Shown: piece by piece, positions 25,353-34,484 of the stretch
Layout: the number at the start of each line of letters is the position of its first letter
Position numbering within the stretch: the first letter of the stretch is position 1
Origin: DATMGU01 sp035555315
Lineage (GTDB): Bacteria > Pseudomonadota > Alphaproteobacteria > ATCC43930 > CGMCC-115725
Length of the DNA: 64,000 bases
Direction: 5' to 3'
NCBI GenBank assembly: GCA_035555315.1
Contig: DATMGU010000046.1
Coordinates: 267,881 to 331,880 of the forward strand
Notes under the pieces: model-generated
What the model saw: only the letters and a program-made list of their open reading frames with translations
Database searches by the model: none
What the model was told of the DNA's origin: nothing
Translations under genes and position numbers: made by a program

Positions 25353-26539
25353 CGATGGAGGTGATGGCGGGGACCGCGATCGCGGGGGATCGCCTGATCG
25401 ACCCGGTCGAACTCGCCCGCGATCTGCTGCGCTGCCCCAGCGTGACGCCGGCCGATGCCGGCGCGCTGGGCGTGCTGGCAGCGGCGTTGGGGCCGCTTGG
25501 ATTTACCTGCCATCGCCTGGACTTCAGCGCGGCCGGCACGCCGGATATCACCAATCTCTATGCGCGCTGGGGTTCCGGCGGCCGCAATTTCTGCTTTGCC
25601 GGTCATACCGATGTGGTGCCCCCAGGTGATCTCGCCGGGTGGAGCGTGCCGCCTTTCGATGGCGTGATCCAGGCCGGCCGGCTCTATGGCCGGGGGGCGG
25701 TCGATATGAAGGGCGCTATCGCCTGTTTCGCCGCCGCCGCCGGCCGGTTCATCGCCGCCGCGGCACCCGGCTTCGACGGGTCGATCAGCCTGTTGATCAC
25801 CGGCGACGAGGAAGGCCCGGCGATCAACGGCACGGTGAAAATGCTGGAGTGGCTGGCCGAACGGGGTGAGCGGCTCGACGCCTGCGTGGTCGGCGAGCCG
25901 ACCGGCGCGCGGCTGCTCGGCGACATGATCAAGATCGGCCGGCGCGGCAGCCTGACCGGCATGCTGACTGTCGACGGCATCGGCGGCCATGTCGCCTATC
26001 CGCATCTGGCCGACAATCCGGTGCACCGCCTGGTCGCGATGCTGGCGGATCTCACCACGGTCGAACTCGATCAGGGCAACGAGCACTTCCCGGCAACGAC
26101 GCTGCAGGTGTCGACCGTGGATGTCGGCAACCCGGCCTCGAACGTCATCCCGGCGCAGGCCCGCGCGGTCTTCAATATCCGCTTCAACAATTTGTGGACG
26201 GGTGACAGCCTGACCGCCTGGCTCAACCAGCGGCTGGCACCGTTCGGCGGTCGATGGTCCCTGGACGTCCGGGTCAGCGGCGAGGCGTTCCTGACCCCGC
26301 CCGGCGCGCTGGCGCCGCTGCTGAGCGATGCGATCGACGATGTGGTCGGGCGCCGGCCCGAACTCAGCACCACGGGCGGGACCTCGGATGCCCGCTTCAT
26401 CTCACGGATCTGCCCGGTTGCCGAACTGGGGCTGGTCGGCCAGACCATGCACAAACTTGATGAGGCGGTGTCGCTCGACGATCTCACTGCCTTGACCGGA
26501 ATCTATCATCGCATGCTCGAGCGGTACTTCGCCGCGTGA
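25349..26539 (+). CDS. dapE: succinyl-diaminopimelate desuccinylase
   Basis: A zinc-dependent M20 peptidase-family hydrolase that removes succinate from N-succinyl-LL-DAP. The 396-residue protein has FAGHTDVVPPGD (metal His and the neighbouring Asp), GRGAVDMKGAIA (bridging Asp), TGDEEGPAINGT (catalytic Glu pair), GEPT and the C-terminal metal His in GQTMHKLDEAV. It overlaps dapD by 4 bp, confirming an operon. The next gene begins 24 bp later. Confidence 0.96.
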   Translation: MTMEVMAGTAIAGDRLIDPVELARDLLRCPSVTPADAGALGVLAAALGPLGFTCHRLDFSAAGTPDITNLYARWGSGGRNFCFAGHTDVVPPGDLAGWSVPPFDGVIQAGRLYGRGAVDMKGAIACFAAAAGRFIAAAAPGFDGSISLLITGDEEGPAINGTVKMLEWLAERGERLDACVVGEPTGARLLGDMIKIGRRGSLTGMLTVDGIGGHVAYPHLADNPVHRLVAMLADLTTVELDQGNEHFPATTLQVSTVDVGNPASNVIPAQARAVFNIRFNNLWTGDSLTAWLNQRLAPFGGRWSLDVRVSGEAFLTPPGALAPLLSDAIDDVVGRRPELSTTGGTSDARFISRICPVAELGLVGQTMHKLDEAVSLDDLTALTGIYHRMLERYFAA

Positions 26540-26563
26540 CCAGTCGATGAGGATGTGGCGCCA

Positions 26564-27130
26564 ATGGTGAGCGTTACCGAGATCGGCCACGCGCTCTATG
26601 GCAGCTATCGCCTGGCCCGGGCCGATCGGCGCGGTCTAGCTTATCTGGACCGTTCGCTGGCCGGATGCCGGCGGTCGTTTATCGCTGCCGTGCTGACGCT
26701 GCCGGCGTTCTACCTGCTGCTGTTCCTGCATATCGGCGACGCCGAGCTGGAGCGCAGCGGCTGGCAGCAGATCCTGCTGGTCGAAACCATCGGCGATGCG
26801 ATCAGCTGGACCGCGTTCCCGCTCGCCGTTCTGCCGATGCTTCGCTGGCTCGGCATCGCCGACCGCTGGCCCGGCTTCATCACGGCGTATAATTGGGCGT
26901 CGGTCCTACAGATGGGGATCCAACTCGTGACCAACTCCATCGCGGGGCTGATCGGCGATCCCAGCATCGGCGCGCTGATCGTGATGCTGGGCATCATCGT
27001 TGCGCTCGTTTACGAGTGGTATGTCTGCAAGGTGGCGTTGGACATAACCAGCCTGCCGGCAACCGCGATCGTGCTGTTCGACCTGGTGCTGGGCCTCGCC
27101 ATCAATTCGGTGACCACGAGCCTTTATTAG
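26564..27130 (+). CDS. hypothetical integral membrane protein
   Basis: A 188-residue protein with about four to five transmembrane helices (around residues 36-55, 70-95, 108-125, 135-153, 160-180). ATG 26564 has GAGGA at a suitable distance; GTG 26555 is too close to it. The N-terminus carries polar and basic residues. I do not recognise the family. It may be co-transcribed with dapDE. Its end abuts the convergent truA, sharing 4 bp. Confidence 0.75.
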   Translation: MVSVTEIGHALYGSYRLARADRRGLAYLDRSLAGCRRSFIAAVLTLPAFYLLLFLHIGDAELERSGWQQILLVETIGDAISWTAFPLAVLPMLRWLGIADRWPGFITAYNWASVLQMGIQLVTNSIAGLIGDPSIGALIVMLGIIVALVYEWYVCKVALDITSLPATAIVLFDLVLGLAINSVTTSLY

Positions 27131-27900
27131 GTGTGGCCCGTGGATGACGGCCCCGCCGTATCGCCATAGATCACCGCCGTCAGATACAGCCCGTCGGGTG
27201 GGGCGGTCGGGCCGCCGCGGGCGCGGTCGCGGGCGGCGAGGGCCGCCGCCACGTCGTCCGGCGACCATTGGCCGTTGCCGACCAGCTTCAGCGTGCCGAC
27301 CATGTTGCGGACCTGATGATGCAGGAAGGACCGTGCGGCGGCGGTGATGTGCAACTCCTCGCCATGCCGCTCGACCGTGAGGGTATCCAGCGTCTTCATC
27401 GGAGACAGCGCCTGGCACAGGCTGGCGCGAAAACTGGTGAAGTCGTGATGGCCGACCAGGCGCCGGGCCGCCTCGGCCATGGCGGCGGCGTCCAGGATCT
27501 GGCCGACATGCCAGATCCGGCCTCGCTCCAGCGCCGGCGGCGCCCGCCTGTTGAGGATGCGGTATAAGTAGCGGCGGCCGGTGGCGGAGCGGCGGGCATC
27601 GAAATCGTCGGGGACGATTTCGGCCGACAGCACGGCGATCGGTGCGGGTCGAATATGATAGTTGATCGCGTTGCGGACCTCGTGTGGCGGGAAGGCGCGA
27701 ACGAGATCGACATGGGCCACTTGGCCGGTGGCGTGGACCCCGGCATCGGTCCGACCCGCACACCAGATCCTGGGTGCCTCGCCGGCGAAGCGCGGGATCG
27801 CCTCCTCGATGAAGGCCTGGACGCTGTCGCCGTTGGGCTGGCGCTGCCAGCCGACCAGCCCGCTGCCGTCATATTCGATGGTCAGCTTGTAGCGCGGCAT
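27127..27900 (-). CDS. truA: tRNA pseudouridine(38-40) synthase
   Basis: Converts U38-U40 in the anticodon arm to pseudouridine. The 257-residue protein begins PRYKLTIEYDGSGLVGWQRQ. It has the catalytic Asp in CAGRTDAGVHATGQVAHVD, then FHAR-like DFDARRSATGRRYLY and FLHHQVRNMVGTL. The frame is open upstream, but ATG 27900 is where homologues start, and it overlaps the fmt stop by 1 base. It is the third gene of def-fmt-truA. Confidence 0.95.
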   Translation of the reverse strand: MPRYKLTIEYDGSGLVGWQRQPNGDSVQAFIEEAIPRFAGEAPRIWCAGRTDAGVHATGQVAHVDLVRAFPPHEVRNAINYHIRPAPIAVLSAEIVPDDFDARRSATGRRYLYRILNRRAPPALERGRIWHVGQILDAAAMAEAARRLVGHHDFTSFRASLCQALSPMKTLDTLTVERHGEELHITAAARSFLHHQVRNMVGTLKLVGNGQWSPDDVAAALAARDRARGGPTAPPDGLYLTAVIYGDTAGPSSTGHT

Positions 27901-28853
27901 TACGCGAGCAGAGTGCCGCGGGGGACTGGCCGGCCGCGCAGATAGGCATCGATCGGCAGTGCGCCGCGACCGGGGCGTTGCAGCAGGAGCGGCCGGAACA
28001 GCCCCATGGTGCAAGCGATGCCGAGCCGGTCGTCGGTTACCGTGCCGGGCACCGCCGATCCCTCGAAGGGCTCGGCGGCGGCCTGCAACACCTTGATTCG
28101 CTCGCCGGCATGCTCGAACCAGACGCCGGGCCAGGGGTTCAGCGCGCGTACCCGCCGTTCGATGTCGGATGCCGGGTTGTGCCAGTCGAGCACCCCCTCG
28201 GTCCGGTCGAGTTTCGCGGCATAGGTCACCCCTTCCGTCGGCTGGGGGGTCGGAACCAGGCTGTCGGCGGCGACGCCGTCGAGAGCCTGAACGACGAGGG
28301 TTGCGCCGAGGACGGCCAACGCGTCATGCAGCTCTGGCGTGGTGGTCTGCGGGTCGATTGGCACTCGGCCGACCAGTAGCATCGGTCCGGTATCGAGGCC
28401 CGGATCCATCTGCATGATGGTGACGCCGGTTTCCGGATCGCCGGCCAATAGCGCGCGCTGAATCGGCGCCGCGCCGCGCCAGCGCGGCAGCAGCGAGGCA
28501 TGGACGTTGAGGCAGCCGAGCCGGGGTGCTTCGAGGATCGCCTTGGGCAGGATCAGGCCATAGGCCGCGACCACCGCCGCGTCGAGCGCCAAGGCGGCGA
28601 ACTCCGCCTTTACCTCCTCCGGGCGCAGCGATAGGGGATGGCGTACGGGCAGGCCCAGCGCCGTGGCGCGCGCCTGAACCGGCGAGGGCTGCGGATGATG
28701 GCCGCGGCCCGCCGGGCGGGGCGGCTGGCAATACACCGCCGCCAGATCATGACCGGCGGCGACGAGGGCGTCGAGGATCGGCACCGCGAAATCCGGCGTG
28801 CCCATGAAGACGAGGCGCAAGCGCCGGCGGGGCGCCGCCGTCAAGCCGGTCAA
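27900..28853 (-). CDS. fmt: methionyl-tRNA formyltransferase
   Basis: Formylates initiator Met-tRNA with 10-formyl-THF. The 317-residue protein has RLVFMGTPDFAVP at the N-terminus, the catalytic NVHASLLPRWRGAAPIQRA (Asn and His) and TGVTIMQMDPGLDTGPML with the Asp. The C-terminal domain begins around residue 205. Its start overlaps the def stop (ATGA). Confidence 0.96.
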   Translation of the reverse strand: MTGLTAAPRRRLRLVFMGTPDFAVPILDALVAAGHDLAAVYCQPPRPAGRGHHPQPSPVQARATALGLPVRHPLSLRPEEVKAEFAALALDAAVVAAYGLILPKAILEAPRLGCLNVHASLLPRWRGAAPIQRALLAGDPETGVTIMQMDPGLDTGPMLLVGRVPIDPQTTTPELHDALAVLGATLVVQALDGVAADSLVPTPQPTEGVTYAAKLDRTEGVLDWHNPASDIERRVRALNPWPGVWFEHAGERIKVLQAAAEPFEGSAVPGTVTDDRLGIACTMGLFRPLLLQRPGRGALPIDAYLRGRPVPRGTLLA

Positions 28854-29374
28854 GAATCCTCTTCGGCTTGCGCCTTCTTCAGTTTGACCAGCTTGCGCAG
28901 GATGATGTTGCGCTTCAGCGCCGACAGGTGATCGACGAACAGCACGCCGTTCAAATGGTCGATCTCGTGCTGCACGCAGGTCGCCAGCAATCCACCCCCG
29001 CGAATCTGTTGCCGGCTGCCATGCCGATCCAGATAGCGCACCTCGACCTCGGCCGGGCGGGTGATATCCGCATAATACTCGGGTAGCGACAAGCAGCCCT
29101 CATTGACCGTTTTGACCTCTTCGGAGGTCCAGGTGATCTCCGGATTGGCCATTTGCAGCAGGCGGGGCGGCTCGCTGTCGCGCGATACATCGAGCACGAC
29201 GATCCGTTCGAGCACGCCGATCTGCGGCGCCGCCAAGCCGATGCCGGGCGCTGCGTACATCGTGTCCGCCATGTCGTCCATCAACTGGCGCACTCGATCA
29301 TCGACCGCCGCGACCGGCTTGGCCTTGGTCTTCAGCGTTGGGTCGGGGGCGATCAGAATGGGCAGACGGGACAT
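28850..29374 (-). CDS. def: peptide deformylase
   Basis: Removes the N-formyl group from nascent proteins. The 174-residue metalloenzyme shows all three motifs: GIGLAAPQIG, EGCLSLPEYY (metal Cys) and QHEIDHLNGVLF (two metal His and catalytic Glu). MSRLPIL at 29374 is the start; an 8-residue upstream extension is not conserved. It is the first gene of def-fmt-truA, transcribed away from rmuC. Confidence 0.96.
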   Translation of the reverse strand: MSRLPILIAPDPTLKTKAKPVAAVDDRVRQLMDDMADTMYAAPGIGLAAPQIGVLERIVVLDVSRDSEPPRLLQMANPEITWTSEEVKTVNEGCLSLPEYYADITRPAEVEVRYLDRHGSRQQIRGGGLLATCVQHEIDHLNGVLFVDHLSALKRNIILRKLVKLKKAQAEEDS

Positions 29375-29562
29375 CGAGTCGGGCTTCGATTGGACCAAAA
29401 GGTGAAAGCCGGGGTGTAAGATGTCGGCGGCATCGGGTCAAGCGGGACAGGGGCTGGCATGCTTTTTCCGCATTGCGCGGTGCCCCGATCGTTCTCTTGT
29501 CGTTCTCGCGGTGGCTGGCTGCTAGACTCCGCGATATGACGTGCTGGGAAGGAATTGGGTGC

Positions 29563-31056
29563 ATGCCGACCGATCCGATGACGCTCGGGCTGAGCGGCGC
29601 CGCGGCGCTGCTGCTGGTCGCGGCGGTGGCGTTTCTGGTGGCGTGGTGTGGCGCCGCGCGTCAGGGGGCCGCTCAAGCGGGCTTGCTGGACGAGGCGCGC
29701 CGGGTAACGGCTACGGCGCAGATCGGCTTGGCGGCGGCGGAAGCCCGGCTGAGCGAGACGCGCGCCGCCCTGGAGGTGGTGAGCGACGAGCGTGATGCCG
29801 CGCGCGACGCGGCGATAACGGCGGATACGGCCGCCGCCCTGGCACGCCAACAGGCTGCCCAGATCGCCCAGCAGATGCAGGATTGGACGGCGACCAAGGC
29901 CGAATTCCTGCAATCCACCCGCTCCGCCGTGCTGACCACCGCGCAGGAACTCTCGACCAAGCTGATCGAGGATCATAAGCGCGAGAGTGCCGAGGCGAAG
30001 GTCGCCAGCGCCGCTCTGGTGCAGCAGACCACCGAGAACCTGCTGAAGGGTGTCGCCGAGATCACCCAGCAGGTGGCACAGCTGAAGGGGCAGGTCGGCG
30101 AAAAGGGCGTGCAGCTCGACACGGTATTGCGCGCGCTCTCCAGCCCCGGTGGCGCCGGCTATTACGCAGAGATCGGCCTCGCCAACACGCTGAAAACCTT
30201 CGGTCTGGTGCAGGGGCGCGATTTCGCCCTGCAGCACACGGTATATGGCGAGGAGGGCGGCCGGCGTCTGCGGCCCGATGCGGTCGTCTTCCTGCCCGGC
30301 AACGCGGTATTGGTGATCGATGCCAAGGCCTCGAAATTCCTGCTCGATCTCGCCGCGGCCGAGGGGACCGAGCACGAGGCGGCGGCCTATCAGAATCTGG
30401 CGCGAACGATGAACCAGCATTTGCGCGACCTCGCCGCCAAGGATTACCGGGCGGCGATCCAGGATGGCTATCGCAAGGCCGGGGGTGGCGGCGACATCGC
30501 CCGGGTTATCAGCGTCATGTATCTGCCGAACGAAGCGGCGATCGAGAAGCTGGGCAAGGCGGACAGCCAGTTCATACGCAAGGCGGCCGATGCCCAGATC
30601 ATCCCGGCGGGGCCGGCGGGCCTCGCCTGTGTAATCGGTTTCGCCTCGGTCGAGATCAGCCTGATGCGCCAGATCGAGAACCAGGAGAAGATCGTCGACG
30701 GTTCGCAACGCCTAATCGACGCCCTGTCCAATGCGATCGAGCACGCCGCCAAGATGGGGCGCGGCATCAAATCCGCCGCCGATCATTTCAGCGCCTTCGC
30801 CGCCAGCGTCAATGGCCGGTTGCTGCCCCGTGCCCGCGAATTGGGCAAGCTCGGCCTCAGGCCGCAGAAGCCGGTGCCAGGCAATCTCGGCACCTATCAG
30901 GTGCTGGCGATCGACACGCTGATTGAAGGCGAGGCCGCCGAACAGGCCGAGGATGCGGATGGCTTTTCGGAACGGCCGGTTCGGCTGCGTGCCGACATGG
31001 AGCCGCTTTCGGTTGGCTCCGAAGAGCTCGTTCGTCAGGGTCGTCAGGGGCGGTGA
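29563..31056 (+). CDS. rmuC: DNA recombination protein RmuC homologue
   Basis: A 497-residue protein with one N-terminal transmembrane helix (~5-28), a long Ala/Gln-rich coiled coil (~30-180) and a PD-(D/E)XK-like nuclease domain (RRLRPDAVVFLPGNAVLVIDAKAS, ~245-270). RmuC limits inversions and rearrangements at short repeats in E. coli. ATG 29563 follows GGAAGGA. ATG 29536 is a weaker alternative. The acidic C-terminus is variable. It is divergent from def and convergent with recR. Confidence 0.92.
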   Translation: MPTDPMTLGLSGAAALLLVAAVAFLVAWCGAARQGAAQAGLLDEARRVTATAQIGLAAAEARLSETRAALEVVSDERDAARDAAITADTAAALARQQAAQIAQQMQDWTATKAEFLQSTRSAVLTTAQELSTKLIEDHKRESAEAKVASAALVQQTTENLLKGVAEITQQVAQLKGQVGEKGVQLDTVLRALSSPGGAGYYAEIGLANTLKTFGLVQGRDFALQHTVYGEEGGRRLRPDAVVFLPGNAVLVIDAKASKFLLDLAAAEGTEHEAAAYQNLARTMNQHLRDLAAKDYRAAIQDGYRKAGGGGDIARVISVMYLPNEAAIEKLGKADSQFIRKAADAQIIPAGPAGLACVIGFASVEISLMRQIENQEKIVDGSQRLIDALSNAIEHAAKMGRGIKSAADHFSAFAASVNGRLLPRARELGKLGLRPQKPVPGNLGTYQVLAIDTLIEGEAAEQAEDADGFSERPVRLRADMEPLSVGSEELVRQGRQGR

Positions 31057-31068
31057 CGTGACGCCACC

Positions 31069-31689
31069 TCAGAACTCGCGCCGTGCCTTTAAGGCCGCTG
31101 TCAGCGTGCCCTCGTCGAGATAGTCGAGTTCGCCGCCGATCGGCACGCCATGGGCGAGACGGGAGATGCGCACGCCGGCACCTTCCAGCCGATCGGTGAT
31201 GTAATGGGCGGTGGTCTGTCCTTCCACGGTGGCATTCAGCGCCAGGATGACCTCGACGACACGGGCGTCGGTGGTATCGGACGAAGCGTCGGTCGCCGTG
31301 GCGCGCGCGATCAGGCTGCCGATCGACAGATCCTCGGGCCGCACGCCGTCCAGCGCCGAGAGCGTGCCACCCAGCACGTGATAGCGGCCTTTGAACGACC
31401 CGGTGCGTTCCAGCGCCCAGAGATCGGCGACATCCTCGACCACGCAGAGGAGGGTCGGGTCGCGCCTGGGATCGCGGCAGATCGGGCAAGGATCGGCGGT
31501 GTCGAGATTGCCGCAGACGGAGCAGGTCCGGATGGTGGCCGCGGTCTCGGCCATCGCCTCGGCCAGCGGCCCCATCAGCGCCTCGCGCCGGCGCAGCAGG
31601 TGCAGCACGGCGCGCCGTGCCGAGCGCGGCCCCAACCCCGGCAGCTTGGCCAGCAACTGGATCAGATGGTCGATCGTGGTATCGGTCAT
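31069..31689 (-). CDS. recR: recombination mediator protein RecR
   Basis: Works with RecF/RecO to load RecA at gaps. The 206-residue protein has a helix-hairpin-helix (LAKLPGLGPRSARRAVLHLL), a four-Cys zinc finger (CSVCGNLDTADPCPIC) and a Toprim domain (LLCVVEDVADLWALE), ending with YLDEGTLTAALKAR. The start is MTDTTIDHL at 31689; the open frame upstream runs antisense-free through ybaB and is not part of the protein. It follows ybaB with a 38-bp gap. Confidence 0.95.
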   Translation of the reverse strand: MTDTTIDHLIQLLAKLPGLGPRSARRAVLHLLRRREALMGPLAEAMAETAATIRTCSVCGNLDTADPCPICRDPRRDPTLLCVVEDVADLWALERTGSFKGRYHVLGGTLSALDGVRPEDLSIGSLIARATATDASSDTTDARVVEVILALNATVEGQTTAHYITDRLEGAGVRISRLAHGVPIGGELDYLDEGTLTAALKARREF

Positions 31690-31727
31690 CGCGGAGCAGG
31701 GGGCATGGGGCGGGACGCCGGTAGCGC

Positions 31728-32051
31728 CTAGAACGGCAGCTTGATGCCCGGCGGCAGCTTCAACCCACCGGTGAGCTTGCTCATCTCCTCCGAGACGTGG
31801 CTTTCGACCTTGGCCTTGGCATCGGTGAATGCCGCCAGGATGAGGTCTTCCAGCACCTCGACCTCTTCGGGGTCGAGCAGTGCCTTGTCCAGGCTGATCT
31901 TCTTGAGATCGCCCTTGCCGGTCAGGGTCATCTTGACCATGCCGCCGCCCGCGGCGCCGGTGACCTCGACGCGGTCCAGCTCCGCCTGCATCTCCGTCAT
32001 GCGGGTCTGCATCTGCTGGGCTTGCTTCATCATGTTGCCCAAATTTTTCAT
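31728..32051 (-). CDS. YbaB/EbfC family nucleoid-associated protein
   Basis: A 107-residue DNA-binding dimer of the YbaB/EbfC fold. It starts MKNLGNMMKQAQQMQTRMTEMQ and has the core VEVTGAAGGGMVKMTLTGKGDL and a C-terminal Lys/Leu tail. It lies in the conserved dnaX-ybaB-recR cluster. The family is linked to nucleoid organisation and possibly DNA repair. Confidence 0.95.
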   Translation of the reverse strand: MKNLGNMMKQAQQMQTRMTEMQAELDRVEVTGAAGGGMVKMTLTGKGDLKKISLDKALLDPEEVEVLEDLILAAFTDAKAKVESHVSEEMSKLTGGLKLPPGIKLPF

Positions 32052-32083
32052 GCGTCAGGCGCTCCTTGATCCTTGGGTTCGAG

Positions 32084-34120
32084 CTATTCGGTATCCAGCA
32101 GGTCGGCGAGGTATTCCTCGCCGCCGAACTCGCCGCCACCCGAATCCTCATCATCGACGCTATAGGCGGCGAGAGGGCCCGGGTCGTCGGCCTCCATCGG
32201 CGCCTCGTCCAGCGTAGTCGGTTCGGTGCCGGGGTTGATGGCGGACACGTCTGGCGCGATCCCGGCGATCCCGGGTTCGGCTGCGACCGGCGCACCGCGC
32301 TCGCGGATCTCCATGATGGTAGCGCCGGGGAATGTCGCCAGCGCGGCGCGGACCAGCGGGTGGGTGTTCGCCTCGGCCAGCTGCCGCTGCTTGGCCGCTT
32401 CCGCCTGCTGACGTGGTGTCGGCTCGCCTTCCGCCTGGCTCACGCTGACGACCCAGCGCATGCCGGTCCATTCGCCGAGTTTTTGGCCCAGCCGATTGGC
32501 GAGATCGCGCGGCGCACCCTCGGCCGGCCGGAACTCGATCCGACCGGGCTCGAAGCGCACCAGATGAACGGAGCTGGCCAATTGCGTATAGAGCAGTATT
32601 TCCCGCTGTTCGGCGACCAGCTCCAGAACCGCCCGGAAATCGGCGAGGGGCGCCGGTGCTCTGTCCTCGACCGGTTGAACCACCTCGGCCGGCGCTGCCT
32701 CGGCTTGGGCGTCGAGCACCCGTTCCGCCGTCGCCTGGGCGGCGCCACCACTCATCGCCACCGGCTGCCGTGGGCCGGTTTCAGGGATACGGGCGATCGG
32801 CGCCGCCGTGGCGAGCGCCGGCATGGCGGGGGCCGCTGCCTGTGGCCGAAGTGCCGGAAGAGTAGCAGGAATTGGCCCGGGAACCGTCGGTGCATGCGCC
32901 GCGGGGCCCCCGCCGCGCTCCACCAAGCCGCGCACCACTTCGGCCGGCGAGGGCAGATCGGCCACATAGACCAGGCGGATCAACACCATTTCGGCTGCTT
33001 GCAGCGGCTGGGGTGCCGTCTGCACTTCGCCGAGGCCTTTCAGCAGCATCTGCCAGGTACGGGTCAGCACCGCCATGCCCAGGCGCTCGGCCAGCTGCAG
33101 GCTGCGCGCGCGGGTGGCGGCGTCCCCCGGGAAGCTCGATTCGGGAGCATTTCCCTCCGCCTCGCCGGTGCCGTCCAGCTTCAGGCGGGTCAGCAGGTGG
33201 GTGATCTCCAGCAGGTCCTGCAGTACCAGCGCCGGCTCAGCCCCGGCCCGGTGCAGGCTGGTGAGCGTGGCGAGGGCGGTGGCCGCGTCACCGCGCATCA
33301 CCGCCTCGAAGATCTCCAGCGCCAAGCCGCGATCGGCGATCCCCAGCATGTCGCGGACCGAAGCCTCGGTGATCAGCCCGCCCCCCTCTGTGGTGCCACC
33401 GCCTAGGCTGAGGGCGATCGCCTGGTCGAGGATCGACAGCCCGTCACGCGCCGACCCGTCGGCGACGCGGGCGATCAGCGCCACCGCCGCCGGCTCCGCC
33501 GCGATGGCCTCCGCCTCCAGGATTCGCTGGTACAGGCCCGCGAGCTCCGCCGTCGCGATGCGCGGCAAGGTGTAGCGCTGGCAGCGCGATAAAACGGTGA
33601 CCGGTACCTTGTTGATCTCGGTGGTGGCGAAGATGAACTTGATGTCGGGTGGCGGCTCCTCCAGCGACTTCAACAGCGCGTTGAAGGCGTTCTTCGAGAG
33701 CATGTGCACTTCGTCGATGATGTAGATCTTGTAACGCGCCGCGACCGGGCGATAGCGCATGCCGTCGGTCAGCTCGCGGATGTCATCGACGCCGGTGCGC
33801 GAGGCGGCGTCCATCTCGATGACGTCGACATGTCGGTCCTCGGCGATGGCCCTGCAGGGCTCGCATACGCCGCACGGGGCGATTGTCGGGCCACCCGTGC
33901 CGTCCGGCCCGACGCAGTTCAGCGCGCGGGCGATGATTCGGGCGGTGGTCGTCTTGCCGACGCCGCGTACCCCGGTCAGCATGAAGGCATGGCCGATTCG
34001 GCCGCCGGCGATGGCGTTGGTCAGCGTGCGCACCAGCGCATCATGCCCGATCAGGTCGGCGAAGGTCTTCGGCCGGTATTTGCGCGCCAGCACCCGGTAT
34101 TCGGCGGCATCGACCGTCAT
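32084..34120 (-). CDS. dnaX: DNA polymerase III subunits gamma/tau
   Basis: The clamp-loader ATPase. The 678-residue protein starts MTVDAAEYRVLARKYRPKTFADLIG. It has Walker A GVRGVGKTTTARI, a four-Cys zinc site (CVGPDGTGGPTIAPCGVCEPC), Walker B IIDEVHML and sensor 1 ATTEINKVP. After an Ala/Pro-rich linker (~400-490), the tau-specific C-terminal domain (~495-640) should bind the polymerase and helicase. It lies 159 bp downstream of the SRP RNA. No A-rich slippery run is obvious where a gamma-producing frameshift would be expected. Confidence 0.95.
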   Translation of the reverse strand: MTVDAAEYRVLARKYRPKTFADLIGHDALVRTLTNAIAGGRIGHAFMLTGVRGVGKTTTARIIARALNCVGPDGTGGPTIAPCGVCEPCRAIAEDRHVDVIEMDAASRTGVDDIRELTDGMRYRPVAARYKIYIIDEVHMLSKNAFNALLKSLEEPPPDIKFIFATTEINKVPVTVLSRCQRYTLPRIATAELAGLYQRILEAEAIAAEPAAVALIARVADGSARDGLSILDQAIALSLGGGTTEGGGLITEASVRDMLGIADRGLALEIFEAVMRGDAATALATLTSLHRAGAEPALVLQDLLEITHLLTRLKLDGTGEAEGNAPESSFPGDAATRARSLQLAERLGMAVLTRTWQMLLKGLGEVQTAPQPLQAAEMVLIRLVYVADLPSPAEVVRGLVERGGGPAAHAPTVPGPIPATLPALRPQAAAPAMPALATAAPIARIPETGPRQPVAMSGGAAQATAERVLDAQAEAAPAEVVQPVEDRAPAPLADFRAVLELVAEQREILLYTQLASSVHLVRFEPGRIEFRPAEGAPRDLANRLGQKLGEWTGMRWVVSVSQAEGEPTPRQQAEAAKQRQLAEANTHPLVRAALATFPGATIMEIRERGAPVAAEPGIAGIAPDVSAINPGTEPTTLDEAPMEADDPGPLAAYSVDDEDSGGGEFGGEEYLADLLDTE

Positions 34121-34278
34121 GCGAGTCGTATCCGAGAGACGTTTGAGGCGTTCTGCGACGGGGAGGCCGGGAGTCGGGCGTCCGGGGAGGCGTCCGGCAT
34201 TGCCAACCTTGTCGCGGCACTTGTCGCCACTGCGTCTCCCGTGAGGCCCAAGTCGAACAGGCCAAGTTTGAATGAGGT

Positions 34279-34373
34279 GGGAGGCTGGCTACAACCCAAA
34301 TCGAAACTCGTTACGGCTGCTTCCTTCCGGACCTGACCGGGTTGGCGAGGGACCTGCCCATAACCAACCTCCC
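34279..34373 (-). ncRNA. ffs: signal recognition particle RNA (4.5S, small bacterial type)
   Basis: Read on the minus strand, the ~95-base RNA has the universally conserved SRP domain IV: GGTCAGGTCCGGAAGGAAGC followed by AGCC. The 5' end GGGAGGTTGG pairs with the 3' end CCAGCCTCCC to close a single long hairpin. It binds Ffh to target membrane proteins. Its place directly before dnaX-ybaB-recR is classical. The ends are estimated from the terminal stem, within about 3 bases. Confidence 0.93.
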
Positions 34374-34379
34374 GACCGT

Positions 34380-34385
34380 ACTATA
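34380..34385 (-). promoter_or_regulatory. -10 element of the SRP RNA promoter
   Basis: The minus strand reads TATAGT, 6 bases before the predicted RNA 5' end. The best -35 candidate, TTGCGG, is 19 bases upstream, longer than ideal. Confidence 0.45.
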
Positions 34386-34484
34386 TCAGAACCGGGGTGA
34401 GGCGCCGCAAGCCTAAAGCGCGTGTTGACGCTCAGTTAGGCAGCGGGCGAGCGTGTCGCGGCCGCAACGCGTCGCGCGAAGCCG

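Noticed and set aside
31069..32295. An apparent longer RecR (408 residues)
   Set aside because: The upstream part is ybaB and the end of dnaX read in the wrong frame; RecR begins at 31689.
32084..34120. Programmed frameshift in dnaX giving a separate gamma subunit
   Set aside because: I saw no A-rich slippery heptamer in the gene; a computed scan would be needed to be certain.
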